A DNA stretch of 6,712 bases from Desulfobacteraceae bacterium UBA2771 (GCA_002352605.1 DEIP01000185.1:1-6712), one strand, 5' to 3'; positions 1 to 5,945 are shown, counted from the stretch's first letter. Notes: a model not told the origin generated them from the sequence alone. Translations and numbers: made by a program.

Positions 1-221
1 CATCGTGAGTAATGATGCTTCAAATCATTATCTGAACCGAGTCCAAGTCGTGCCCATAACGAGGAACGTTGATAGACTTTACCCAAGTGAAGCATATGTG
101 ACTTTTCGTGGTAAAAAACAAAAGCAATGGCCGACCAGATAACTACGGTAAGTAAAAAGCGGCTTATCCATTCAGCAGGCTCCATTTCCAAAACTGAAAT
201 GGAGGGTATCGGCAAGGCCAT
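1..221 (-). CDS. Partial gene: unrecognised single-helix membrane protein (C-terminus beyond the window)
   Basis: On the minus strand a reading frame opens at an ATG at 221 and stays open for 73 codons to the left edge, so only the N-terminus is visible. The translation begins MALPIPSISV and has one clear hydrophobic stretch (about residues 22-37, RFLLTVVIWSAIAFVF), then a basic, His-rich segment (YHEKSHMLHLGKVYQRSSLW), as expected for a membrane-anchored protein. An in-frame ATG at 185 (MEPAEWISRF) is an alternative start, and neither has a strong ribosome binding site. I do not recognise the family. A frame of this length could occur by chance in this AT-rich DNA, and another minus-strand frame over about 180-255 also reads like protein, so the call rests mainly on the natural-looking membrane helix. 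It is divergent from the HAO gene. Confidence 0.42.
   Translation of the reverse strand, partial: MALPIPSISVLEMEPAEWISRFLLTVVIWSAIAFVFYHEKSHMLHLGKVYQRSSLWARLGLGSDNDLKHHYSR
180..204. repeat. Perfect 9-bp inverted repeat with 7-nt loop
   Basis: The arms CTCCATTTC (180-188) and GAAATGGAG (196-204) are exact reverse complements separated by seven bases. Read on the minus strand, the 3' arm contains the alternative start codon (ATG at 185) of the left-edge gene, so a transcript could fold the start into a hairpin. No T-run follows, so it is not a typical intrinsic terminator. It may also be chance within coding sequence. Confidence 0.5.
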
Positions 222-459
222 CAGCACTCAACTCGACCTTTAAGGCAGAACCAGTCATGTTAGATTGACGGGCAGGGCCAGGCGATATTTTTTAATAGTT
301 TTCAGTAACTGAGGCTATCGAGGTAACATAGCTACCAGTTTTTGCAGGGGACAGGTATTAAAACAGCTACACCGTTTGTCTGGAAGTGTTTAGGTCCGAA
401 AGCAGCAATCATTCTAAAACTGATTGACCAATATATATATATCTAACACTTTAATTTTT

Positions 460-464
460 GGAGG
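460..464 (+). promoter_or_regulatory. Ribosome binding site that fixes the HAO-family start
   Basis: GGAGG is placed five bases before the ATG at 470. It supports this ATG over the in-frame TTG at 458, and gives a mature N-terminus preceded by an intact signal peptide. Confidence 0.85.
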
Positions 465-469
465 AAATT

Positions 470-1711
470 ATGAAGTATACAAAAATTACAATGTTGTCAC
501 TGACAATGCTTATGTTTGCCATGTCTGCACAAGCTATTACTTCAAAATGTGAGGAATGTCATACCAAATTGACACCGGGCATTGTGAAAGATTTTAATCG
601 AGGAGTTATGTCGGAAGAATTAACTTGTACTGCCTGTCATGGAGAAGGTCATATGAGGGAAGATGATGTTGCTAAGGCCATGCTTCCCACTATATCCACC
701 TGTCAGGAGTGTCATGAGGATCAGGCAAGTCAATATTTAAGTGGAAAACATGCCAAAGGACTTCTTCCTATTACCGCCTTTCCGGGATTTGCCCATAAAC
801 AACCAACTGCCTTTATCGCCGGCCAAAAAGGATGTAACGGCTGTCATAATCTTGGCATAGTAGATGAAGAAACCAGGAATAAAGGGCTTGCTGGTGAGTT
901 TAGAGCCCATTTCAAATATGGGATGGATTGTCAGAACTGTCATACCAGGCATGCTTTTTCTAAAGCCGAGGCCCAACAGCCGGAAGCATGTATGCAGTGT
1001 CACACAGGATTTGACCATGCACAATGGGAAATGTGGACTCGTTCAAAACATGGTGCCGCATATATGACGGACAGAGATGCCCATAGAGGGCCGACCTGCC
1101 AAGATTGTCATATGTCCGGAAGCAATCACAAGGTAAAGACAGCATGGGGATTTTTGGCGGTCAGATTGCCGGAAAAAGACGCAGAATGGATGGGGTATCG
1201 AGCCAGTATCCTGAAAGCTCTCGGGGTTCTCGATCATGAAGGGAAGCCAACAGGCAGGCTGGATGTGGTTAAAGCTGCTGACATGGCACGTTTAACAGAA
1301 GAGACATTCAACGCGGAACGGGATGCAATGGTAAAAACTTGTAAAGCGTGCCATTGCGCAAATTATGTCAATAGCAGTCTGGAAAATTCAGACCAAATGA
1401 TCAAAGCTGCAGATGAAATCTTCGCTGAAGCTATTGAATTGGTGGCCACGCTTTATAAGGACAAAATTCTTAAGTCCACAACAAATACGGCCACATTCCC
1501 ATATCCTGATCTCCTGACCTTCTATGAGGTGGATTCTCATATTGAAGAACTTCTATATGAAATGTTTATGGACTTCAGAATGAAAACATTTCAGGCATCG
1601 TTTCACTTAATGCCCGATTACACAACATGGTATGGTCTCGCCAAGATGAAAGAAACTCTTGTGGAGATGAAAGATATTAATCAGCAGTTGAGAACAACAG
1701 CAAAAAAATGA
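470..1711 (+). CDS. Octaheme cytochrome c, hydroxylamine oxidoreductase (HAO) family, secreted
   Basis: The protein is 413 aa. The start at 470 is chosen because GGAGG (460-464) lies five bases upstream; an upstream TTG at 458 would include that site. Residues 1-22 form a signal peptide ending in SAQA, so the protein should be exported and loaded with heme in the periplasm. Eight CxxCH heme sites lie at residues 27, 53, 78, 122, 154, 174, 210 and 291. The fifth-sixth heme block (CQNCHTRHAFS, then CMQCHTGFDHAQWE), the stretch after heme 7 (TAWGFLAVRLP) and the C-terminal MPDYTTWYG are HAO-family hallmarks. The family oxidises hydroxylamine in nitrifiers and anammox bacteria, while homologues in anaerobes are thought to reduce nitrite or hydroxylamine. 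The anaerobe-like context favours reduction, but this is inferred. By family analogy heme 4 (CNGCH, residues 122-126) is the catalytic one. The protein is shorter than classical HAO (over 500 aa). No NapC/NrfH-type quinol partner is in the window. It is much more AT-rich than the genes to its right. Family call is strong; substrate is not determined. Confidence 0.93.
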   Translation: MKYTKITMLSLTMLMFAMSAQAITSKCEECHTKLTPGIVKDFNRGVMSEELTCTACHGEGHMREDDVAKAMLPTISTCQECHEDQASQYLSGKHAKGLLPITAFPGFAHKQPTAFIAGQKGCNGCHNLGIVDEETRNKGLAGEFRAHFKYGMDCQNCHTRHAFSKAEAQQPEACMQCHTGFDHAQWEMWTRSKHGAAYMTDRDAHRGPTCQDCHMSGSNHKVKTAWGFLAVRLPEKDAEWMGYRASILKALGVLDHEGKPTGRLDVVKAADMARLTEETFNAERDAMVKTCKACHCANYVNSSLENSDQMIKAADEIFAEAIELVATLYKDKILKSTTNTATFPYPDLLTFYEVDSHIEELLYEMFMDFRMKTFQASFHLMPDYTTWYGLAKMKETLVEMKDINQQLRTTAKK

Positions 1712-1773
1712 ATATCAGCCATTAAATCTGTTTTATGAAGGCAAGAAAATGTGGCCATTTCACCTTTTAAATT

Positions 1774-2646
1774 TTAATGATGTCGGCATGTGCCCAGCAC
1801 GGTTTCCATTGCCCGGGGAAGCTGATGGACCAGTTCGATCACCTGGCTTGCCGGAGTGGGATTGGCCGAATCACCGGCCACACGGTTGATCCTGGCCGCA
1901 GCGATCGCCGCTTCGGTGATGGACATGCCGTTTGCCCCGATCAGGGCAGTCAACAGACCGGTCAGGGTGTCGCCGGTCCCGCCCATGGCCTCCATCGATT
2001 CGACGGATGGCGTGTCAACGGTTTCCATCACACCCGCTTCCTCTGCCAGTCGGTCACACTCTCCCTTGACCATCAGATAGCGGGCCGCATTATCATGGGC
2101 ATAGGCGCGGCGGATCAGGTCGGGAACCTTGTTCTCGTCGTGGAGGATGAAACCACGCGTATAAAACGGGTGGGGCGCTGCCTCATCGGCCAGGAAGGCA
2201 AGTTCGCCCACATCAGGGGTGAACAGATCGTATGAACTTGCGTTGCCGCTCATTTTGGCCGCATACATGAACCCGGCGTCGGCGATCAACAGGGGCTTCC
2301 GGGGCATGCTTTCAACGGCAAACAGCACCCGGTTGTGCCAGTCCACATCCGGTTGAAGATAGTGAAAGGTCATCGCCTCAACATCGAACCGATCCAGGTT
2401 GCGGACCAGGTAGTCGTACAGGCGGCGGCTGCCGTCACCCAGGCCGATATCCCCAACAAGAAATCCGGTGATCTTCCCGGCACCGGCAACTTCCACAGCC
2501 TTGGCGGCGGCCGCCAGCAGGGCCGGGGTTCCGCGGTTTACGGGCACCGTTTCCCCGTTAATGCGAAGCACTTCCCCCGACAGCGTTACCTCTCCCACGG
2601 TGAGGGGGAAATCCTTAACCGGTACGGTTCCGACTACGGCGCGCAT
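1774..2646 (-). CDS. Ribokinase-fold protein resembling NAD(P)H-hydrate dehydratase (carbohydrate kinase type)
   Basis: This 290-aa protein is last in the four-gene minus-strand operon; its ATG at 2646 overlaps the 3' end of the DUF3343 gene by 13 bp, with GAGGAG about 11 bases upstream. The C-terminal half carries the family's GGTGDTLTG motif (residues 222-230), where Asp226 would be the catalytic base, preceded by LLIADAGFMY (119-128, Asp123) and LFTPDVGELAFL (141-152), which mirror the DADAL and TPHxGE blocks of NAD(P)H-hydrate dehydratase (NnrD/YjeF C-domain). VKGECD (193-198) fits the LKG strand. Differences are TPD instead of TPH and no YjeF N-terminal epimerase domain. Together with its place beside YedE/TusA/DUF3343 genes, this suggests a small-molecule kinase or dehydratase diverted to another substrate, perhaps linked to sulfur or selenium handling. 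The fold is fairly sure; the reaction is unknown. Confidence 0.72.
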   Translation of the reverse strand: MRAVVGTVPVKDFPLTVGEVTLSGEVLRINGETVPVNRGTPALLAAAAKAVEVAGAGKITGFLVGDIGLGDGSRRLYDYLVRNLDRFDVEAMTFHYLQPDVDWHNRVLFAVESMPRKPLLIADAGFMYAAKMSGNASSYDLFTPDVGELAFLADEAAPHPFYTRGFILHDENKVPDLIRRAYAHDNAARYLMVKGECDRLAEEAGVMETVDTPSVESMEAMGGTGDTLTGLLTALIGANGMSITEAAIAAARINRVAGDSANPTPASQVIELVHQLPRAMETVLGTCRHH

Positions 2647-3191
2647 CGAGTCAGGGTCTCCTCAAAGGCAAGCTCCAGGGCATATCCACACAGGGTGTGA
2701 CCGATCTGACGGGGCCGGGGCGCCTCGTCGAGGGTTTTGCCCACCATCTCCTGGGCCAGATAGGGCACATCCGGGCATCCACCGCCTGAGATATTCACAA
2801 TCTTCCGGGTCTGTTTCTCCACAACCAGCTTCATGTTGGCGGCGCGCACCATGAGATATGCCCCGAAGTCCTTGACCTGGAAAAGACCGACCGGCTGTAG
2901 GAGGGGGCCGGTCACCGGCATCACCGACAGCGGTGCGAGACCGGCATGGCCGAGCTGCCGTAAAATATTCAACTCTTCGATGAGCGGAAACGTAATGACC
3001 AGATCGCAGCCGGAGTTAATTTCAGGTGGCGGCCCCATCACATGGACCGTCCATCCCCGTTTCTTTAGCAGGGTTTCCGCCTGAATCACTTCACTGGTGT
3101 TTTCAAACACCAGAAAGCCCCGATCCTCCCGGGGTGCCGCCGTCGGTCTCGTTTTAGATAGCTTTTGTTTGAAAAAATCAAAAAAAGCCAC
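2634..3191 (-). CDS. DUF3343 (putative Se/S carrier-like) protein with an additional conserved-looking C-terminal domain
   Basis: The protein is 185 aa and starts with GTG at 3191, two bases after the tusA-like stop, with a weak AGGG site upstream. Residues about 24-75 match DUF3343: a GFLVFENTSEVIQAETLLKK helix-strand unit, then PPPEINSGCDLVI, with Cys62 in the position of the family's conserved Cys. This family is annotated as a putative selenium/sulfur carrier and typically occurs next to YedE/YedF-type genes. The ordinary domain is only about 80 aa; here a further part (about 105-185) contains NISGGGCPDVPYLAQEM (Cys139) and HTLCGYALELAFEET (Cys168), which I do not recognise. The N-terminal 20 residues are basic and may be flexible. 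The additional cysteines could bind a metal or carry persulfide/selenide, but that is inference. It overlaps the downstream kinase-like gene by 13 bp, suggesting translational coupling. Confidence 0.75.
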   Translation of the reverse strand: MAFFDFFKQKLSKTRPTAAPREDRGFLVFENTSEVIQAETLLKKRGWTVHVMGPPPEINSGCDLVITFPLIEELNILRQLGHAGLAPLSVMPVTGPLLQPVGLFQVKDFGAYLMVRAANMKLVVEKQTRKIVNISGGGCPDVPYLAQEMVGKTLDEAPRPRQIGHTLCGYALELAFEETLTRCAP

Positions 3192-3193
3192 GC

Positions 3194-3412
3194 TTACACC
3201 CTGCTGATGAAGATTTGATATCCATCCCCGTCAGGCTGAACATTGGTGACCGTGCAGCCCTGGCTCTCGGCGGCCCGGGACACATTCTCCTTCGAGGTGT
3301 CCGTGTCCACCAGAACGATGAGTTCCGTCCCACCGCCCTTTTTGATTGCATCCAGGATCAACAACACCGGCTGCGGGCATGACAAGCCGCGTGCATCAAT
3401 GGTCGTGCTCAT
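3194..3412 (-). CDS. TusA/SirA-family sulfurtransferase
   Basis: This 72-aa protein starts MSTTIDARGLSCPQPVLL and carries the family's CPxP motif with the reactive Cys at residue 12. It is a compact one-domain TusA-like protein that passes persulfide sulfur (or selenium) between partners in the cytoplasm. It lacks the C-terminal DsrE-like domain of full YedF proteins; the separate DUF3343 gene two bases downstream may fill that role. The start is placed at 3412 rather than the in-frame ATG at 3466, because a near-perfect AAGGAGGT site (3425-3418) lies five bases upstream and the longer form would overlap yedE and add an unrelated basic leader. That ribosome binding site overlaps the yedE stop codon, so translation of the two genes is probably coupled. 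Confidence 0.9.
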   Translation of the reverse strand: MSTTIDARGLSCPQPVLLILDAIKKGGGTELIVLVDTDTSKENVSRAAESQGCTVTNVQPDGDGYQIFISRV

Positions 3413-3416
3413 GGTC

Positions 3417-3426
3417 AACCTCCTTA
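3417..3426 (-). promoter_or_regulatory. Strong Shine-Dalgarno overlapping the yedE stop codon
   Basis: On the minus strand the bases TAAGGAGGTT contain both the yedE TAA stop and the ribosome binding site for the TusA-like gene. This decides the TusA start at 3412 and points to stop-start coupling. Confidence 0.85.
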
Positions 3427-4509
3427 TGCCGTCTTTTTTCTCATGGTAAAACCGATAAACAGGCACACAACAAGTCCGATAACGACAGCGGCGATACCGT
3501 GGGGCCCCACGCCCTTGGGCGAACTGGCCAGTCCGAAATTGTGGGAAAACCCTGCGCCCACAATCATTCCCATTACAAATACGGCGGCATCGCCATCCCC
3601 TTCACCGCAGAGAAATAGCTGGCGTCCGGGGCAGCCGCCGGCCAGGGCAAAGGCAAGCCCGGCCAGGGCCATCCCGGCAAAGTTCCAGATGTGCATGGTG
3701 TGGGCCACCGGCTGACCGGCAAATCCCGGGTGGAACTGCCCTAAGGCCATGTTGGATAAAAAAGCAAAGGCCACCAGGCTGATGAACCCGGTCAGCAGAT
3801 GAATCTGGCCGAATAAAACCAGATCCCGAATCGCCCCCATGGTGCAGAACCGGCTTCGTTGGGCCAGGAATCCGATGGCCAGGCCCACGATCAGGGCCGG
3901 AAACAGGGGCGCGTGCATGGCGCCGGGACCCTTCAGGCTATAGAACAGAACACCACTCTTTTCCTGGTCTTGAACCTGCGGGAAAACAAACATGAGTGCG
4001 AGAAAACCGAGCATGATCAGCGGCAGCATCCACCCGACGGTGGTGTGGGTGGCCTGGGTACGGCCCAGATTATACCCGTTTTTTAGGAAACGGGTGCCGA
4101 TCCAGATGCCGCCGGTCAGTCCAAGCAGCCCGAGGATGGCGTTACCGTCTCCGCCGGCCAGCCGCAGCACGGCCCGCCACGGGCATCCCAGGAAAACCAG
4201 GGCGCCGATCATGGCAACGGCGCCCAGAACGAATCGAACGATGGGCGCCGAACCAACCCGAGGCCGAAACTCCTTGAACAGGTATGCGGCAATCATCGAT
4301 CCAACGACGAAACCGATAATTTCAGGGCGAATGTATTGCACCACCGCTGCCCGGTGGAGACCCAGCGCACCGGCAATGTCCCGTTCGAAACAGGCCACGC
4401 AGATGCCCATGTTGCCGGGATTTCCCAGTTTTTGCAGCAGCGCCGCCAGAATGCCGATAATACCACCCACGCCGATGATTCCCCAACGGCCGGCAAAAAA
4501 GTTTTTCAT
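3424..4509 (-). CDS. yedE: YedE/YeeE-type membrane transporter (sulfur/selenium compound uptake)
   Basis: The protein has 361 aa and about nine to ten hydrophobic segments, and belongs to the YeeE/YedE (Sulf_transp) family of inner-membrane proteins that take up sulfur compounds such as thiosulfate; the subgroup beside TusA/YedF and DUF3343 genes is annotated as a selenium metabolism protein (YedE/FdhT). Two halves carry matching Cys motifs: GNMGICVACFERDIAG (residues 32-47, Cys37 and Cys40) with GCPWR (Cys109), and RSRFCTMGAIRD (218-229, Cys222) with GGCPGRQL (Cys293), as expected from the family's internal duplication and its Cys-lined path. The basic C-terminus (MRKKTA) should be cytoplasmic. 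The ATG at 4509 is preceded by AAAGGAGA (4528-4521) and a closer GGAGA. It is the first gene of the operon, divergent from the ABC importer. The family is clear; the exact substrate (selenite, thiosulfate or other) is not shown. Confidence 0.88.
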   Translation of the reverse strand: MKNFFAGRWGIIGVGGIIGILAALLQKLGNPGNMGICVACFERDIAGALGLHRAAVVQYIRPEIIGFVVGSMIAAYLFKEFRPRVGSAPIVRFVLGAVAMIGALVFLGCPWRAVLRLAGGDGNAILGLLGLTGGIWIGTRFLKNGYNLGRTQATHTTVGWMLPLIMLGFLALMFVFPQVQDQEKSGVLFYSLKGPGAMHAPLFPALIVGLAIGFLAQRSRFCTMGAIRDLVLFGQIHLLTGFISLVAFAFLSNMALGQFHPGFAGQPVAHTMHIWNFAGMALAGLAFALAGGCPGRQLFLCGEGDGDAAVFVMGMIVGAGFSHNFGLASSPKGVGPHGIAAVVIGLVVCLFIGFTMRKKTA

Positions 4510-4634
4510 GATCTCCGCTTTCTCCTTTACATGGGTTGCAGGTGTCGATGGGTTTTGGGTAAAATTCCAATTTCACGAAATCATGCCGAAGTCCAATTCA
4601 TAATTTAGATGGATCGAAGACTTGATATTTAGTT

Positions 4635-4660
4635 TGTCAATAGCTGGAAAATGGTTGACA
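4635..4660. repeat. Inverted repeat TGTCAA-N14-TTGACA between the divergent operons
   Basis: The 6-bp arms at 4635-4640 and 4655-4660 are exact reverse complements, about two helical turns apart centre to centre (20 bp). The right arm is the predicted -35 box of the importer promoter, so a dimeric regulator binding here could affect one or both divergent operons. Short arms make chance plausible. Confidence 0.3.
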
Positions 4661-4684
4661 TGTGAAAAGCCAATTGGGTATATG
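4655..4684 (+). promoter_or_regulatory. Predicted sigma-70-like promoter for the ABC importer operon
   Basis: A perfect TTGACA (4655-4660) is followed after 18 bases by TATATG (4679-4684), which matches the -10 consensus at four of six positions. Transcription would start near 4690, giving an untranslated leader of about 160 nt before the permease ATG at 4851. The position agrees with the start of the structured segment downstream. Confidence 0.5.
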
Positions 4685-4689
4685 CCTTT

Positions 4690-4850
4690 AAGTTAACCGA
4701 GACGGCAGAAGTCGTCATTCATTGTGCCGTATTCAAGCGGCGCTCCCCTGACCCTTGCGGGTCAAGACAATCGCGATAATCGAGCCATGAAGGCCACGCA
4801 CTCCAGCATTGGACGTGCACTTTCATGGCTTTTTCTTTTGGAGGGACCCA
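4690..4850 (+). promoter_or_regulatory. Structured 5' leader RNA, candidate riboswitch or attenuator of the importer operon
   Basis: The leader holds several consecutive helices: ACGGCA/TGCCGT (4702-4707 with 4725-4730) or, in competition, GTGCCG/CGGCGC (4724-4729 with 4738-4743, one G-U); a perfect hairpin TGACCC-TTGC-GGGTCA (4749-4764); and a long terminal hairpin (4783-4830) followed by a T-rich tract. Single-stranded purine-rich junctions such as AAGACAA (4764-4770) lie between them. This density of exact stems, together with the final terminator-like element touching the ribosome binding site, is what a metabolite- or metal-sensing leader looks like. I could not match it confidently to a known class. 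A molybdenum/tungsten cofactor (Moco) or cobalamin type would fit the downstream transporter, but the hallmark sequences are not clearly present. Confidence 0.55.
4783..4839 (+). terminator. Terminator-like hairpin immediately before the permease ribosome binding site
   Basis: AGCCATGAA (4783-4791) pairs perfectly with TTCATGGCT (4822-4830), and is followed by TTTTCTTTT. Inside it sits a second hairpin, GCAC-TCC (4798-4804) with GGA-C-GTGC (4811-4818), closed by a six-base loop AGCATT and carrying one bulged C. The T-tract runs directly into the GGAGG of the next gene, so the element can only make sense as a conditional (attenuating) terminator or a structure masking the ribosome binding site, not as the end of an upstream gene. 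Confidence 0.62.
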
Positions 4851-5945
4851 ATGTTTAAACCGTCGTTGAATGGGGGAGATACCGCCTGCGAAATCGGCGG
4901 CGATGATCCGGCGCCGCCATCGGCAACGGCGCCGCTGGGGGCTGTTACCGAGGCGTTTTTAGGGGTTGTCCGGGGTAAACGAACCCTGATGCTTGTCCTG
5001 CTGGGCCTGACCGCCTTTCTGGCTGTGGTCGCCGTGACCCAGGGGGCCTACGACATCACCTTGGGCCACCTGCTGCGGGTGTTGACGGGGTCGGCCGCCG
5101 GACCGGCCGATATCGTGATCTGGAAGATCCGACTGCCCCGGATCATCTCGGCCATCGTGGTGGGCTGGGGGCTTTCCCTGTCCGGATTGAGCATCCAGTC
5201 CCTGTTGAAAAACCCTTTGGGCTCACCCGCCACCCTGGGCATCAGCCAGGGGGCGGCCTTCGGTGCTGCTGCATCCATCGTTTGTTTCGGGCAGCAGATC
5301 TTTTCGGTCACCGCCTTTGCCTTTGCCGGCGCCATGGGTGCCACGGCCGTGATCATGGTGCTGGCAAGCCTTCGGCGGCTTTCCCCCGAGGCCATCATCC
5401 TTTCCGGCGTGGCGCTGTCCTCCCTGTTTGCCTCGGCAACGGTGCTGCTCCAGTACCTGGCATCGGAAACCCAGCTGGCCGTCGTCGTGTTCTGGACCTT
5501 CGGCGATGTGGCCCGCGCCGGCTGGTCCGAGATCGGGCTGCTGTCCGGTGCGGTAACCGTCGCGTCCCTTTTTTTGATCTCCCGGCGATGGGACCTCAAC
5601 GCCATGGCCTCCGGGGAAGAGACCGCCAGGGGCTTGGGCGTGAATGTGGGCCGCGTGCGGCTGTCCGGCATGCTGGCCGCTGCCCTGGTTGCAGCCCTGG
5701 CCACGGCATTTCACGGCGTCATCGCCTTTGTCGGTCTCATCGCGCCTCACATCGCCAGGCGACTGGTGGGCGCGGATCATGGTCTGTTGATTCCATTTTC
5801 CGCTATCATCGGCGCGCTGCTGCTGCTTACCGCCGATACCCTCGGCCGGGCCCTGATCGGTTCCGGTGCATTGCCGGTGGGCATCGTCACCTCTTTCCTG
5901 GGCGCCCCCATGTTCTTCTACCTGCTGATCCGGGGCTACCGATGA
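4851..5945 (+). CDS. FecCD-family ABC importer permease (metal-chelate/oxyanion, type II)
   Basis: The 364-aa protein belongs to the FecCD/BtuC permease family, which forms the homodimeric membrane channel of importers for siderophores, heme, cobalamin and, in the MolBC branch, molybdate/tungstate. The start at 4851 follows GGAGG (4840-4844) by six bases; a TTG at 4809 would begin inside the leader hairpin. After an unusual polar N-terminal stretch of about 45 residues come about nine to ten membrane helices. Family motifs are KIRLPRIISAIVVGWGLSLS (92-111), KNPLGSPATLGISQGAAFGA (120-139), the ATPase-coupling region SGEETARGLGVNVGRVR (254-270), IAFVGLIAPHIARRLVGADH (291-310) and LPVGIVTSFLGAPMFFYLL (341-359). 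The stop overlaps the ATPase start by ATGA. No periplasmic binding-protein gene is in the window; it may lie beyond the right edge. The substrate cannot be read from the sequence. Confidence 0.93.
   Translation: MFKPSLNGGDTACEIGGDDPAPPSATAPLGAVTEAFLGVVRGKRTLMLVLLGLTAFLAVVAVTQGAYDITLGHLLRVLTGSAAGPADIVIWKIRLPRIISAIVVGWGLSLSGLSIQSLLKNPLGSPATLGISQGAAFGAAASIVCFGQQIFSVTAFAFAGAMGATAVIMVLASLRRLSPEAIILSGVALSSLFASATVLLQYLASETQLAVVVFWTFGDVARAGWSEIGLLSGAVTVASLFLISRRWDLNAMASGEETARGLGVNVGRVRLSGMLAAALVAALATAFHGVIAFVGLIAPHIARRLVGADHGLLIPFSAIIGALLLLTADTLGRALIGSGALPVGIVTSFLGAPMFFYLLIRGYR

Noticed and set aside
250..270. GTTAGAT as an integron attC-like core site
   Set aside because: It matches GTTRRRY, but no paired RYYYAAC box with the required imperfect palindrome is found, and no integrase or cassette array is present.
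303..314. Palindrome TCAGT-A-ACTGA in the spacer left of the HAO-family gene
   Set aside because: Isolated 11-base palindrome without promoter context or a second copy; likely chance.
430..442. AT dinucleotide run upstream of the HAO-family gene
   Set aside because: Short, and expected in AT-rich leader sequence; no clear promoter spacing with the adjacent TTGACC, whose match to a CRP/FNR-type half-site has no second half.
1747..1760. Small hairpin AAATG-TGGC-CATTT followed by T-rich DNA between the convergent HAO-family and kinase-like genes, as a terminator
   Set aside because: The stem is only five mostly A-T pairs and the T-tract is interrupted and displaced; too weak to call a terminator in either direction.
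3194..3466. Longer TusA-like protein starting at 3466
   Set aside because: It would overlap yedE by 43 bases and lacks a ribosome binding site, whereas 3412 has a near-perfect one at ideal spacing.
4783..4800. AGCCATGAAGGCC as a cobalamin riboswitch B12 box
   Set aside because: Only a loose match needing an insertion, and the rest of the conserved cobalamin core is not evident; kept only as a class to test for the leader.
5048..5780. Long open frames on the minus strand opposite the permease gene
   Set aside because: Low-complexity Ala/Arg/Gly-rich translations caused by GC-rich third positions of the real gene; no recognisable domain or start signal.
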